From Lachnospiraceae bacterium (GTDB lineage: Bacteria; Bacillota; Clostridia; Lachnospirales; Lachnospiraceae), in contig JAAUZT010000006.1 of the NCBI GenBank assembly GCA_014804485.1, forward strand, positions 47,232 to 111,231: a stretch of DNA of 64,000 nucleotides. The letters are read 5' to 3'. The notes beneath the pieces were generated by a model, which saw nothing but the letters and a program-made list of their open reading frames with translations, was not told the origin of the DNA and searched no databases. Numbering within the stretch: position 1 is the stretch's first letter; the number at the start of each line of letters is the position of its first letter. Of this stretch, positions 8,845 through 17,525 are shown one piece after another. The position numbers and the translations under genes are program-made.

Positions 8845-10776
8845 ATGGACAGAATGAATATGGACACAATTACTACCAATATTAGGAAAGAAAAAGTACT
8901 ATACTTTTTCCTTCTGATCGGGCTGGTCGTCATATATGCTACGTATATCCCGTGTCTGATGGACTATTATATTGTTCGTCCGGAACAATCCTATTTTTCT
9001 TTTTTTTACGATAACTATTTAAAAGCTCCTTTAGTATTTGAGGGCATTGTCATAGGCATGGCGGTTGCCGCGTTTTACTGTCTTACTCTGCAAGCCGGGG
9101 TGAGTACGCTGATCGTGTCTGCACTCTTGTTTATCCTGACACATGCCAGTTATATCAAATACATAAACCGAAAAGAACTACTCAGGCTGGATGACCTGAG
9201 GCTGACGGAGGCGGCCGGCATGGCGCTCGACTACTTTCGCTTTGCGTTAAACCGCTGGCTCGTGCTGCTGGTGGGTATGCTCGTTCTTTTTGCCGGGGCA
9301 GGGTTTGCGCTGGATTGGTTTAGGAGGAAAGTGCGGAAGAAGAGCGAGGCTGGCAGGGAGGCGGCGGGGGAGAATCGCCCACGTCAGCGTCACTGGATCA
9401 TGGTATGCGCGAGGCTGATAGGTTGTGTCTGTCTGTGTGCCGCTATCTTTCTTTATACGGATCATTTTCTGGGGGAGAGATATGTGATCGATGTGATCGA
9501 GCCACTTGTCCCTGAGAATGACCGGTATGTGCTGTACCGCTTTCTGCAAAATGACAGTCTATCCACGATCAACGTGGAGCGGGTAGAAGAAAGCTATGAT
9601 TTCCTGCTCTCTAAGGAGCCGCCGAAAGAGGCAGCGAGCGGGGAGAATTATCCGAATGTGATCGTGATTATGAATGAATCATGGTGGAATACGGATAATA
9701 TACAGACGGATCAGATCGCCTTCTCACAAGATCCGATGGGGCCCTATAAAGAACTTGCGGACAGATGTGTTACCGGTTACCAGACATCCACTGTTTTCGG
9801 GGGAGGCACGGTGAGATCGGAAATTGAGTTCTTGACCGGACTGAATGCGAAATACTATGGTGCTGATTCCGCGTATGCACAGATGCAGGGGCGCAAGGTT
9901 CCTTCTCTTGTAGATTATTTTAACGGGCTGGATTATGAGACCGTGGCGATACATCCTTATTACGGCTGGTATTACGGTCGCGATGCCGCGTATGCTTCCA
10001 TGGGGTTTGATCAGGTGATCTTTGAGGAAGACATGCAGTATAGGGATATCTATACGCGCTATATTTCGGACGAATCGCTGGCAAAGCAGATCATTGCAGA
10101 AGCAGAGGAGGAGAGCGACGGGGCTAAGTTCATATGGGCAGTGTCTATAGCGAATCATATAAGAGTAATGGATTATACAGCGGAGCCGGTGACGGATTTT
10201 GATTACCCAATTGATCTTGAACTGAGGGGAGTGGAACTTGATGCAGAGCACTATGACACGCTGGTTAATTATGTCAATGGAATATATCTGGCGAATCAGG
10301 CGTTTTCACAGCTTGTAGACTATTTTTCGAAGACGGATCAGCCCACGGTTATACTAATGTTTGGAGATCATTGTCCCCTTTTTTATACAGATATGCTGGG
10401 GGTGTTGGGACTCGGTGACGGAGAAGCCAATAGGGAGACGGCGGAGCGCCTGTATTCGACGCCGGTCATTGTGTGGAGCAATTTTGCCCATGAGGAGCTA
10501 AGCTTTTCGGGAGAAAGCATATATTATCTGCCGCAAGCGCTGATTGATTATGCTGGACTGCCTGATTCTGATATGACCCGGATCCTGCGTTATGAAAAAA
10601 CTTATTTTAAAACAAATTCCCCGAAGTTCGTGCGGGATGCGTCGGGGGAGGAGCTGCATGAGTGTACCATGGAACAGCTTCAGACACTCAATCATTGCAA
10701 GGCTGTGCAGTATGATATCCTGCACGGAGAGGGGATCGGCAGGGACGTCTGGCAGCCGATTGTTGATGAGCCGTGA
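8845..10776 (+). CDS. LTA synthase family / sulfatase-type phosphoglycerol transferase
   Basis: N-terminal TM helices, then NVIVIMNESWWNTDNI, FGGGTVRSEIEFLTGL, YYGWYYGRDAAYASMGFD, VILMFGDHCP. Likely ATG start 8845 (ORF opens at 8767). Confidence 0.85.
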   Translation: MDRMNMDTITTNIRKEKVLYFFLLIGLVVIYATYIPCLMDYYIVRPEQSYFSFFYDNYLKAPLVFEGIVIGMAVAAFYCLTLQAGVSTLIVSALLFILTHASYIKYINRKELLRLDDLRLTEAAGMALDYFRFALNRWLVLLVGMLVLFAGAGFALDWFRRKVRKKSEAGREAAGENRPRQRHWIMVCARLIGCVCLCAAIFLYTDHFLGERYVIDVIEPLVPENDRYVLYRFLQNDSLSTINVERVEESYDFLLSKEPPKEAASGENYPNVIVIMNESWWNTDNIQTDQIAFSQDPMGPYKELADRCVTGYQTSTVFGGGTVRSEIEFLTGLNAKYYGADSAYAQMQGRKVPSLVDYFNGLDYETVAIHPYYGWYYGRDAAYASMGFDQVIFEEDMQYRDIYTRYISDESLAKQIIAEAEEESDGAKFIWAVSIANHIRVMDYTAEPVTDFDYPIDLELRGVELDAEHYDTLVNYVNGIYLANQAFSQLVDYFSKTDQPTVILMFGDHCPLFYTDMLGVLGLGDGEANRETAERLYSTPVIVWSNFAHEELSFSGESIYYLPQALIDYAGLPDSDMTRILRYEKTYFKTNSPKFVRDASGEELHECTMEQLQTLNHCKAVQYDILHGEGIGRDVWQPIVDEP

Positions 10777-10838
10777 GCCCCAAAAAACTGAAATGAAAGA
10801 AAAAAGTACAAATATCAACAAAAGAATCCCAAAAAGAC

Positions 10839-10866
10839 TTGAAAAGCTAGACAAATGTGATAAAAT
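10839..10866 (+). promoter_or_regulatory. Sigma-A-like promoter for the pilC-pilA-pilD segment
   Basis: TTGAAA (10839-10844), 16 nt spacer, TAAAAT (10861-10866). Confidence 0.5.
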
Positions 10867-10955
10867 ACAAAGTGGAAATAGTTTGTTGTAAGGTGCAGAT
10901 GCTCCGGACAGCAGACTATTAAGGTATTATACATAGGTCGAAAAGAGGTCATGAA

Positions 10956-12170
10956 ATGGCAGTTTATGGATATGAGGTGATTGATAAAGCCGGTAAAACT
11001 TCGAAGGGAAGTATCGATGCCGACTCTGTAGGTGCAGCGAGAGCGGAACTGAAGAGACAGAATCTGACAGTTGTCAACATCTCAGAGCAGAATGCGTTGA
11101 CGAAGGATATTAATATCGATATCGGCGGCAAGCCAACGGCGAGAGACCTGAGTGTGTTCTGCCGTCAGTTCGTGAGTATGACGAGAGCAGGCGTCAGCAT
11201 TCTGGAAGCGATGAAGATGCTCTGTGAACAGACGGAGAATGCCAGATTGAGGAAGGCGTTGGAACAAGTCAGGGTCAGCATGGAGAAGGGTGAACCGCTG
11301 GCGGAGTCGCTTGCGAAGGAACCGAAGATCTTTCCGGGCATCATGGTGAACATGGTGGCAGCAGGTGAGGCTTCCGGTAGTCTGGATACATCACTTGACC
11401 GTGTGGCGACACAGCTTGAGAGGAGCAGTAAGACGCAGGCACTTGTCAAGAAGGCGATGGTATACCCGATTGTGCTCATGGTTGTGGCAATCGTCGTAGT
11501 AATCGTTATGCTGGTGTTTGTTATTCCGCAGTATTCATCGATGTTTGAACAGCTGGATACGGAACTGCCGGCCATTACTCAGGCTGTTCTTACAGCCAGT
11601 GACTTTATTAAGGCAAAGTGGTATATCCTCATAGCGGTCGTGTTGGCTGTTGTGTTTGGAATCAAGACATTCGCAGGTACCAATACCGGCAAGCATGTGT
11701 TCGGTAAACTTGCCCTTGTCCTGCCGGGAGTAAAAGATCTGACGACCAAGTCGGCGGCGTCTTCCATGGCGCGTACCATGAGTACCCTGATGGCAGCGGG
11801 TGTGCCGATGGTGGAGGCGGTAGAGATCGTGGCGAATACCATGACGAACGTATGGTTTAAAGAGGCGCTTCTGGATGCGAAGGAGCAGATCGGGCTGGGC
11901 GTGCCTTTCTCCAAGCCGCTGGAGGACTGCGGACTGTATCCGCCCATGGTCTATCATATGGTCAGGATCGGTGAGGAGTCCGGCGCCATCGAAGACATGC
12001 TGGATAAGCTGGCGGATTATTATGAAGAAGAAGTGGAGATGGCAGTACAGTCCCTGATGGCGATGATGGAACCGATGATCATCATTGTACTGGCGGCAAT
12101 CGTCAGCGTATTGATCGCCTCGGTGCTGGCGCCGATGATGAAGATGTACGAGGCTCTGGATAACGTATAA
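10956..12170 (+). CDS. pilC: Type IV pilus inner membrane platform protein PilC (T2SF family)
   Basis: LSVFCRQFVSMTRAGVSILEAM, MVAAGEASGSLD, MVYHMVRIGEESGAIEDML and TM segments. Confidence 0.93.
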   Translation: MAVYGYEVIDKAGKTSKGSIDADSVGAARAELKRQNLTVVNISEQNALTKDINIDIGGKPTARDLSVFCRQFVSMTRAGVSILEAMKMLCEQTENARLRKALEQVRVSMEKGEPLAESLAKEPKIFPGIMVNMVAAGEASGSLDTSLDRVATQLERSSKTQALVKKAMVYPIVLMVVAIVVVIVMLVFVIPQYSSMFEQLDTELPAITQAVLTASDFIKAKWYILIAVVLAVVFGIKTFAGTNTGKHVFGKLALVLPGVKDLTTKSAASSMARTMSTLMAAGVPMVEAVEIVANTMTNVWFKEALLDAKEQIGLGVPFSKPLEDCGLYPPMVYHMVRIGEESGAIEDMLDKLADYYEEEVEMAVQSLMAMMEPMIIIVLAAIVSVLIASVLAPMMKMYEALDNV

Positions 12171-12276
12171 CGGGAATCAGTATTTCCGCCGATATTCTAT
12201 ATGAATTAAGCGCTTAAGTAGGGCGAAGCGTTTAAGATAAACTTAATAAATTAAAAGAAAGAAGGAGAATGTAAAC

Positions 12277-12735
12277 ATGAAAAGAGAACAGAAAACATTA
12301 ACAAACAAAGGTTTCTCCCTTGTAGAGTTGATCATCGTTGTTGCGATCATGGCTGTATTGATCGGTGTATTGGCTCCCCAGTACTTAAGATATGTGGAGA
12401 AGACCAGACTGCAGAGAGATAACACATCAATGTCTGATTTTGCAAATGTGGCGAAGATCGCATGTACAGAGGAAGATGTCAATACATCAATTCCGACCGG
12501 TGGTGCAGAGTTCGTTTTCGATGGAAATGGCGTATTGCAGCATTCCGGACAATCAGCTCTTGATAATGAGATTGATAAAACGGTGCTTATTACTGACGTT
12601 AAATTGACATCCAACACCTATAAAGGCACTACACCTAAAATAACAGTAAAGGTAGATAGTAATGGAATCGTGTCGGTTGAATGTGATGCTTGGATTAATG
12701 CACCTGGCGATAATCCTACTAATAAGACATTCTAA
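12277..12735 (+). CDS. pilA: Major type IV pilin / prepilin
   Basis: Type III signal: KGFSLVELIIVVAIMAVLIGVLAPQYLRYVEKTR. Confidence 0.88.
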   Translation: MKREQKTLTNKGFSLVELIIVVAIMAVLIGVLAPQYLRYVEKTRLQRDNTSMSDFANVAKIACTEEDVNTSIPTGGAEFVFDGNGVLQHSGQSALDNEIDKTVLITDVKLTSNTYKGTTPKITVKVDSNGIVSVECDAWINAPGDNPTNKTF

Positions 12736-12767
12736 TCAGTTTATAACATCTTGAAAGGACACAGCCC

Positions 12768-13526
12768 ATGTTACCCGCAATAATGCTCTACATAATCATA
12801 TTCCTCTACGGGATCGTGATCGGCAGCTTTTTGAATGTCTGTATCTTCCGCATTCCGAAACAGGAGAATATCGTTAAAATACGGTCACACTGTATGAATT
12901 GCGGGTATCAGCTGAAATGGTACGATCTCGTGCCGGTATTCAGTTACCTGTGTCTTGGAGGAAAGTGTCGCAGTTGTAAACAGAAGATCTCCGTTCAGTA
13001 TCCTCTCATTGAGCTGCTGAACGGAGTGCTCTACTGCACCGTGTTTGCGGTGTATGGTTTAAGCGTGGAAGCCCTACTTTATGCGCTGCTTACATCTGCG
13101 TTGATCGCCTTAAGCGTGATCGACTTTCGGACTTACGAGATCCCTGTGGGGATCAACATCTTTATACTGACATTGGGGCTGATTCGCATAGTGACTGACT
13201 ATGCTGATTGGCTTGACTATGCAGTCGGCTTCTTTATTGTCAGTGGCTTTCTCTATATTGTTCATTTGGTTACTAAGGGGCGCGGCATCGGCGGAGGAGA
13301 TATTAAGCTGATGGCTGCAGCCGGACTTTTACTTGGATGGAAACTGATCTTACTCGCCTTTGTCTTGGGCTGTATCATCGGTTCCGTTGTACATGTTGCT
13401 CGTATGAAGATAAGCGGACAGGGGCATATGCTTGCTTTCGGTCCGTATTTGTCCGTTGGGATTCTGATTTCCGCATTGGTGGGAGATCAGATGTTAGCAT
13501 GGTATTTATCATGGCTTGGATTATAG
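12768..13526 (+). CDS. pilD: Prepilin peptidase (A24 family)
   Basis: GSFLNVCIFRIP, CMNC...CRSC cysteine pairs, GRGIGGGDIKLMAAAGLLLG. Confidence 0.93.
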   Translation: MLPAIMLYIIIFLYGIVIGSFLNVCIFRIPKQENIVKIRSHCMNCGYQLKWYDLVPVFSYLCLGGKCRSCKQKISVQYPLIELLNGVLYCTVFAVYGLSVEALLYALLTSALIALSVIDFRTYEIPVGINIFILTLGLIRIVTDYADWLDYAVGFFIVSGFLYIVHLVTKGRGIGGGDIKLMAAAGLLLGWKLILLAFVLGCIIGSVVHVARMKISGQGHMLAFGPYLSVGILISALVGDQMLAWYLSWLGL

Positions 13527-13757
13527 GGTGCAGCCTGTCTGGGTTAGGATATATAGGATTCAGGCGTACGGAGCATAGAATTATAGATTGAAAAACAGTG
13601 GTTATTTTAAAAGTTATGTTCTATATAAGAATCGTATGATATGGATTATTTGAATTAGATTATAATTACATTTTGCGTGACTATTTTAGATGTTGTGCAT
13701 AATGGATTTAAATAAAGGTGGGTTCCGGAGACAGGAGCCGACGAAAGGGGAATATCG

Positions 13758-15407
13758 ATGCCAAAGATACTGGGAATAGAAATAGGATCCTCGAAGATCA
13801 GGATCTGCGAGGAGGATTACAAGACTAAGAATCCTAAGGTGTACCACTCAGTCAGCATCAAGACGCCGCAGGGAACGGTGAATGACGGGATGCTGCGTGT
13901 TGATGAGAAGCTGATCGGTACGATCAAGACAGCACTTCAGGAGAATAAGATCAGGACGAAACAGATCGTCTTTTCCGTGAATTCCACGAAGATCGCGAAT
14001 CGTGAAGTCGTCATTCCGTTTGTAAAAGAGAATAAAGTAAAAGATTTGATCAAGGCGAATGCGTCTGATTATTTTCCTGTAGACTTGGAGCAGTATGAGG
14101 TCGGGCACAGTATTGTCAGCACTCTGGAAAATGAGAATGGCACGAAACAGTATAAAGTGCTTGTCTATGCTATACCCAAGACTATGGCGGCAAGTTATAT
14201 GCAGCTGGCGCAGGCGCTTGGAGGTAATGTTGTCGCACTGGATTACTGCGGTAACAGTATCTACCAGATCGTCCGCAGGCATTGTGACACAGGTGTCCAG
14301 ATGGTAGTCAAGGTAGATGAGAGTTCTACGATCGTCACGATCCTGCAGGATCAGGCGGTGGCGTTGCAGAGAACGGTTGCATACGGCGTGGAGGATGCCA
14401 TCTTCGCCATGATGGATATGGAGGAGTTCCGGAAGCCGGATTATGAGGAAGCGGTACGGAACTTTAAAGAGAGGGAATGCCTGAACGACGAGCTTACACA
14501 GTCCCTCAGCTATCTGGTCAGCGGCATATCGCGTGTTGTGGATTATTTCTCACGTAACAACGGCGCTGCCATAGAGAAGGCTTATCTGTCCGGCTTCGGT
14601 GGGGATTTTAACGGGCTTGCCGAACTGGTTTCCAATGCCATCGAGATACCTTTAGAACCCCTTCGTGAGATCAAAGGCTTACATATTGAGAAATATTTTA
14701 AAGATAAAGGCTTCGGCGAATTCTTAACCTGTATCGGTGCATCGCTGGCACCCATCGGGTTCATGGGCGAGCAGAATAAGGATAAGAAGTCGCTGGAACT
14801 GCTTCCGGACGAAAAGGACAGAATGAAGGTCGCGATCCTCTTTGCGGTAGCGGCATTCATAGGCGCGGCAGTTCTGGCGGGGGTTTCCTATATCAGCCTG
14901 AAGTCGGCACAGGATGAAAATGCCAGACTGAATAACCGGATTACGGAGTTGGCGGAAGCGGAGGACATCTATAAGGAGTATCTACAGCAGAAATATACAT
15001 TTGATAAGCTTACGTTTTTCGAGAGCAATACTGTGACATTGAATAATGATCTGGTAAGTTTTATCGAAGAGATGCAGCATAAGATGCCGGCCTCCTTGAA
15101 TGTACTCGCTTTTAACGCGGATATAAACGGCGTGAGCCTGTCAGTAACAGTCGCGGATAAGAAGGAGGCGGCGAAACTGATTCAGGAGTTCCGTACCTTC
15201 GAGAGTGTAGCAGGAGTAGAGGTTACCAGCATGACGGACTCAGGAGCCGTGATGGACGGAGAAGTGCTGGAGGAGGAACCGAAGGTAAGCTTCACGGTCC
15301 AGGTACAGTATAAGGGCGGATTAAACGATCCCACACCGGCTCCGGTGGTGCCGGACCTGACGGAAAGCGCTGACACTACATCATCTGATGAAGACATTTT
15401 AGAGTAG
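13758..15407 (+). CDS. pilM: PilM-like actin-fold T4P assembly protein with C-terminal TM plus PilN-like domain
   Basis: LGIEIGSSKIRICE, SVNSTKIANREVVIPFV, AYLSGFGGDFNGLAELV; then TM MKVAILFAVAAFIGAAVLAGV, coiled coil and ferredoxin-like region. Confidence 0.82.
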   Translation: MPKILGIEIGSSKIRICEEDYKTKNPKVYHSVSIKTPQGTVNDGMLRVDEKLIGTIKTALQENKIRTKQIVFSVNSTKIANREVVIPFVKENKVKDLIKANASDYFPVDLEQYEVGHSIVSTLENENGTKQYKVLVYAIPKTMAASYMQLAQALGGNVVALDYCGNSIYQIVRRHCDTGVQMVVKVDESSTIVTILQDQAVALQRTVAYGVEDAIFAMMDMEEFRKPDYEEAVRNFKERECLNDELTQSLSYLVSGISRVVDYFSRNNGAAIEKAYLSGFGGDFNGLAELVSNAIEIPLEPLREIKGLHIEKYFKDKGFGEFLTCIGASLAPIGFMGEQNKDKKSLELLPDEKDRMKVAILFAVAAFIGAAVLAGVSYISLKSAQDENARLNNRITELAEAEDIYKEYLQQKYTFDKLTFFESNTVTLNNDLVSFIEEMQHKMPASLNVLAFNADINGVSLSVTVADKKEAAKLIQEFRTFESVAGVEVTSMTDSGAVMDGEVLEEEPKVSFTVQVQYKGGLNDPTPAPVVPDLTESADTTSSDEDILE

Positions 15408-15419
15408 GAGGAAGAACTG

Positions 15420-16175
15420 ATGAAGAAAAATGAAATAATGCTTTTGTTGGTCGTGTTCGGAATCCTTGCATTGGTTGTTTCGTGGCAGCTGATCTATAAG
15501 AATAATCAGACGAAGACACAGGAGATTGAAGCAGAGAATACGGAACTGCAGCAGACAGTAGACCGACTGGAGATCCTCAACGGTAAGAAACCGGAATATA
15601 TTACAGCTATAGAGCAGATGAAAACCACTGATGATCGCATCATTGACAGTTTTGCATCAGGGGTCCGGGTAGAAGATCAGGTTATGTATCTGTATAATAT
15701 GGAGTTGGTTGATGCGAACGATGTGCGGGTGCCTAATGTCAGCCTGGAGGCAGCGCAGATCGTACCGTATGAAGGGACGCTTGCCACGTCGGAGGGGTAT
15801 GAGCTTCATGACGATGGTATCGGCATGTACAGGCTGGGAACTACGGTCGGGATGACGACGACCAATAACGGTCTGAAGAATGTACTGAATTATATATACG
15901 GCATGGATTCCAAAAAGTCTGTTACCGGAGTTGCCCTTATGACAGACGTAGACGGGTATTTGACGGGTAATATGCAGTTAGACTTTTTCTACCTGACCGG
16001 AACGGAAGTGCCTTATGTGGAGCAGAATATTTCCGGTGTCTCCACAGGAACCACCAATATCTTCGGTGTCTTGAACGGCAGTGCGGTACAGCCCGTAGGC
16101 GGACAGAGCGGAGACTTGGAAGGCGAAATGACAGATACAGAAGGCGAGGCAGCAGAGGCGGAAGGTGAAGATTAA
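15420..16175 (+). CDS. PilO-like T4P alignment subcomplex protein
   Basis: Single N-terminal TM then coiled coil (QTKTQEIEAENTELQQTVDRLEILNGKK); position directly after pilM/N. Confidence 0.65.
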   Translation: MKKNEIMLLLVVFGILALVVSWQLIYKNNQTKTQEIEAENTELQQTVDRLEILNGKKPEYITAIEQMKTTDDRIIDSFASGVRVEDQVMYLYNMELVDANDVRVPNVSLEAAQIVPYEGTLATSEGYELHDDGIGMYRLGTTVGMTTTNNGLKNVLNYIYGMDSKKSVTGVALMTDVDGYLTGNMQLDFFYLTGTEVPYVEQNISGVSTGTTNIFGVLNGSAVQPVGGQSGDLEGEMTDTEGEAAEAEGED

Positions 16176-16224
16176 GGTATGGATCGCACAGCATGGCATA
16201 TACGGCCGGAGAGGAGGAGACAAA

Positions 16225-17511
16225 ATGAAGAAGAGTAATAAAGGTTTTACATTGCTGGAGCTTTTGATTGCAGTTTGCATTCTGGCGATCATTATTGTGC
16301 CGCTTCTTCGTGGATTTGTCTCATCACACCGGGTCAATGCCAAGAGCAGACACCTTATGCGGGCAACGACGCTTGCACAGAATGAGATGGAGGTGTTTGA
16401 GAAGGAGAAGCTGGAAGACCTGCTGGATGACACGAAATTTGACTACGATGTGGATGATACGACGCTCAGAACCGATTCAAAGGGGGATGAGCATACGGTT
16501 TACACGTTTAAGCGTAGCGGCATTATCAATGATGAATCGGGCAGAGATATGTTTGATGTGGTAGTGACGTTAGATCCGAGCGTTTCTTCGGCAGGTATAT
16601 ATGATGCGCAGAACACCGAGGAAATGTTGTTCATGAATACGGTCAGCGGCATGGACAGCGCCACATATATTCAGCGTGTAAGGAATGTAATTAACACCAA
16701 CGGCGATGATGAGGAAGTCTACAAGCTCTATACGATCCGCCAGTATCCTGAAAGCATTTCGGGACACAGATGGTCGGCGGAAGAATTCGGTGTGGAGCTG
16801 GAAAGGAAGATTACGTTAAAGATCGAGCAGGAAGATCAGGCCGGCGTCATGACGACTGTGGCGAAGATCAGGTATGACTATGAGCTTCCTTCGGCATGGG
16901 CTGTTAATGTACTGCCTCCCGAATACTATAATTATACCACCAAGGACAAAATATTTTTCAATAATGCGCAGACATTGGATGAAGATGGTAATCCCATTGA
17001 GTTGAAGAGCGTATATCTTTTCTATGCGCCCAGATATGACACACTCAATGTGGATGAAATAATAATAGAGAATAAAGATAAACTTCCGGTCAATGTCTAT
17101 ATTATCCGGCAAAATGTTCTGGATGCCACGGATAAGATTATAGGAGTGTATGAAGATGAGACGTTAGGTCTGCAGAATACGATACCTCCCCAATATCAGG
17201 CTCATATAGAAATAAACGAGGGATTTGACGCGGACGGCAAGACCTATGGCAGATATTTTACGAATCTGAATCTGGATCTGCCGGGAGTAGTCGGAGCGGG
17301 AATGCCTGTAGATTTGAAGCTGAATGACTGCGATAATCCGGGGCGGTTCTTTACCAAAGATGAGATTCTGGAGTATACCGGTTTGCGCTCTCTCGATTCG
17401 ACAGAGAAAAAGGACAGGATCTATACTATGGAGACGGCGGTTTATGAGCATGGGGCTGATCCTCTGACAAGCGATCCGGTGGTGCGGCTGACAGGCACCA
17501 AGATAGAGTAA
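16225..17511 (+). CDS. Minor pilin-like protein with prepilin N-methylation motif
   Basis: KGFTLLELLIAVCILAIIIVPLLRGFVSS; ATG 16225 within the ORF opening at 16165. Confidence 0.82.
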   Translation: MKKSNKGFTLLELLIAVCILAIIIVPLLRGFVSSHRVNAKSRHLMRATTLAQNEMEVFEKEKLEDLLDDTKFDYDVDDTTLRTDSKGDEHTVYTFKRSGIINDESGRDMFDVVVTLDPSVSSAGIYDAQNTEEMLFMNTVSGMDSATYIQRVRNVINTNGDDEEVYKLYTIRQYPESISGHRWSAEEFGVELERKITLKIEQEDQAGVMTTVAKIRYDYELPSAWAVNVLPPEYYNYTTKDKIFFNNAQTLDEDGNPIELKSVYLFYAPRYDTLNVDEIIIENKDKLPVNVYIIRQNVLDATDKIIGVYEDETLGLQNTIPPQYQAHIEINEGFDADGKTYGRYFTNLNLDLPGVVGAGMPVDLKLNDCDNPGRFFTKDEILEYTGLRSLDSTEKKDRIYTMETAVYEHGADPLTSDPVVRLTGTKIE

Positions 17512-17525
17512 GTCAGGAAACGGCA

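Noticed and set aside
10866-10955. c-di-GMP (GEMM-I/II) riboswitch ahead of pilC
   Set aside because: Searched by eye because such riboswitches precede T4P genes in some Clostridia; no recognisable conserved core in this 90-nt leader. An Infernal scan would be decisive.
13640-13757. Promoter for pilM (TTGCGT...CATAAT) and GGTTCC-ggagaca-GGAGCC hairpin
   Set aside because: Spacer 19 nt and weak -10; the hairpin is small. A promoter here is plausible but not convincing from sequence alone.
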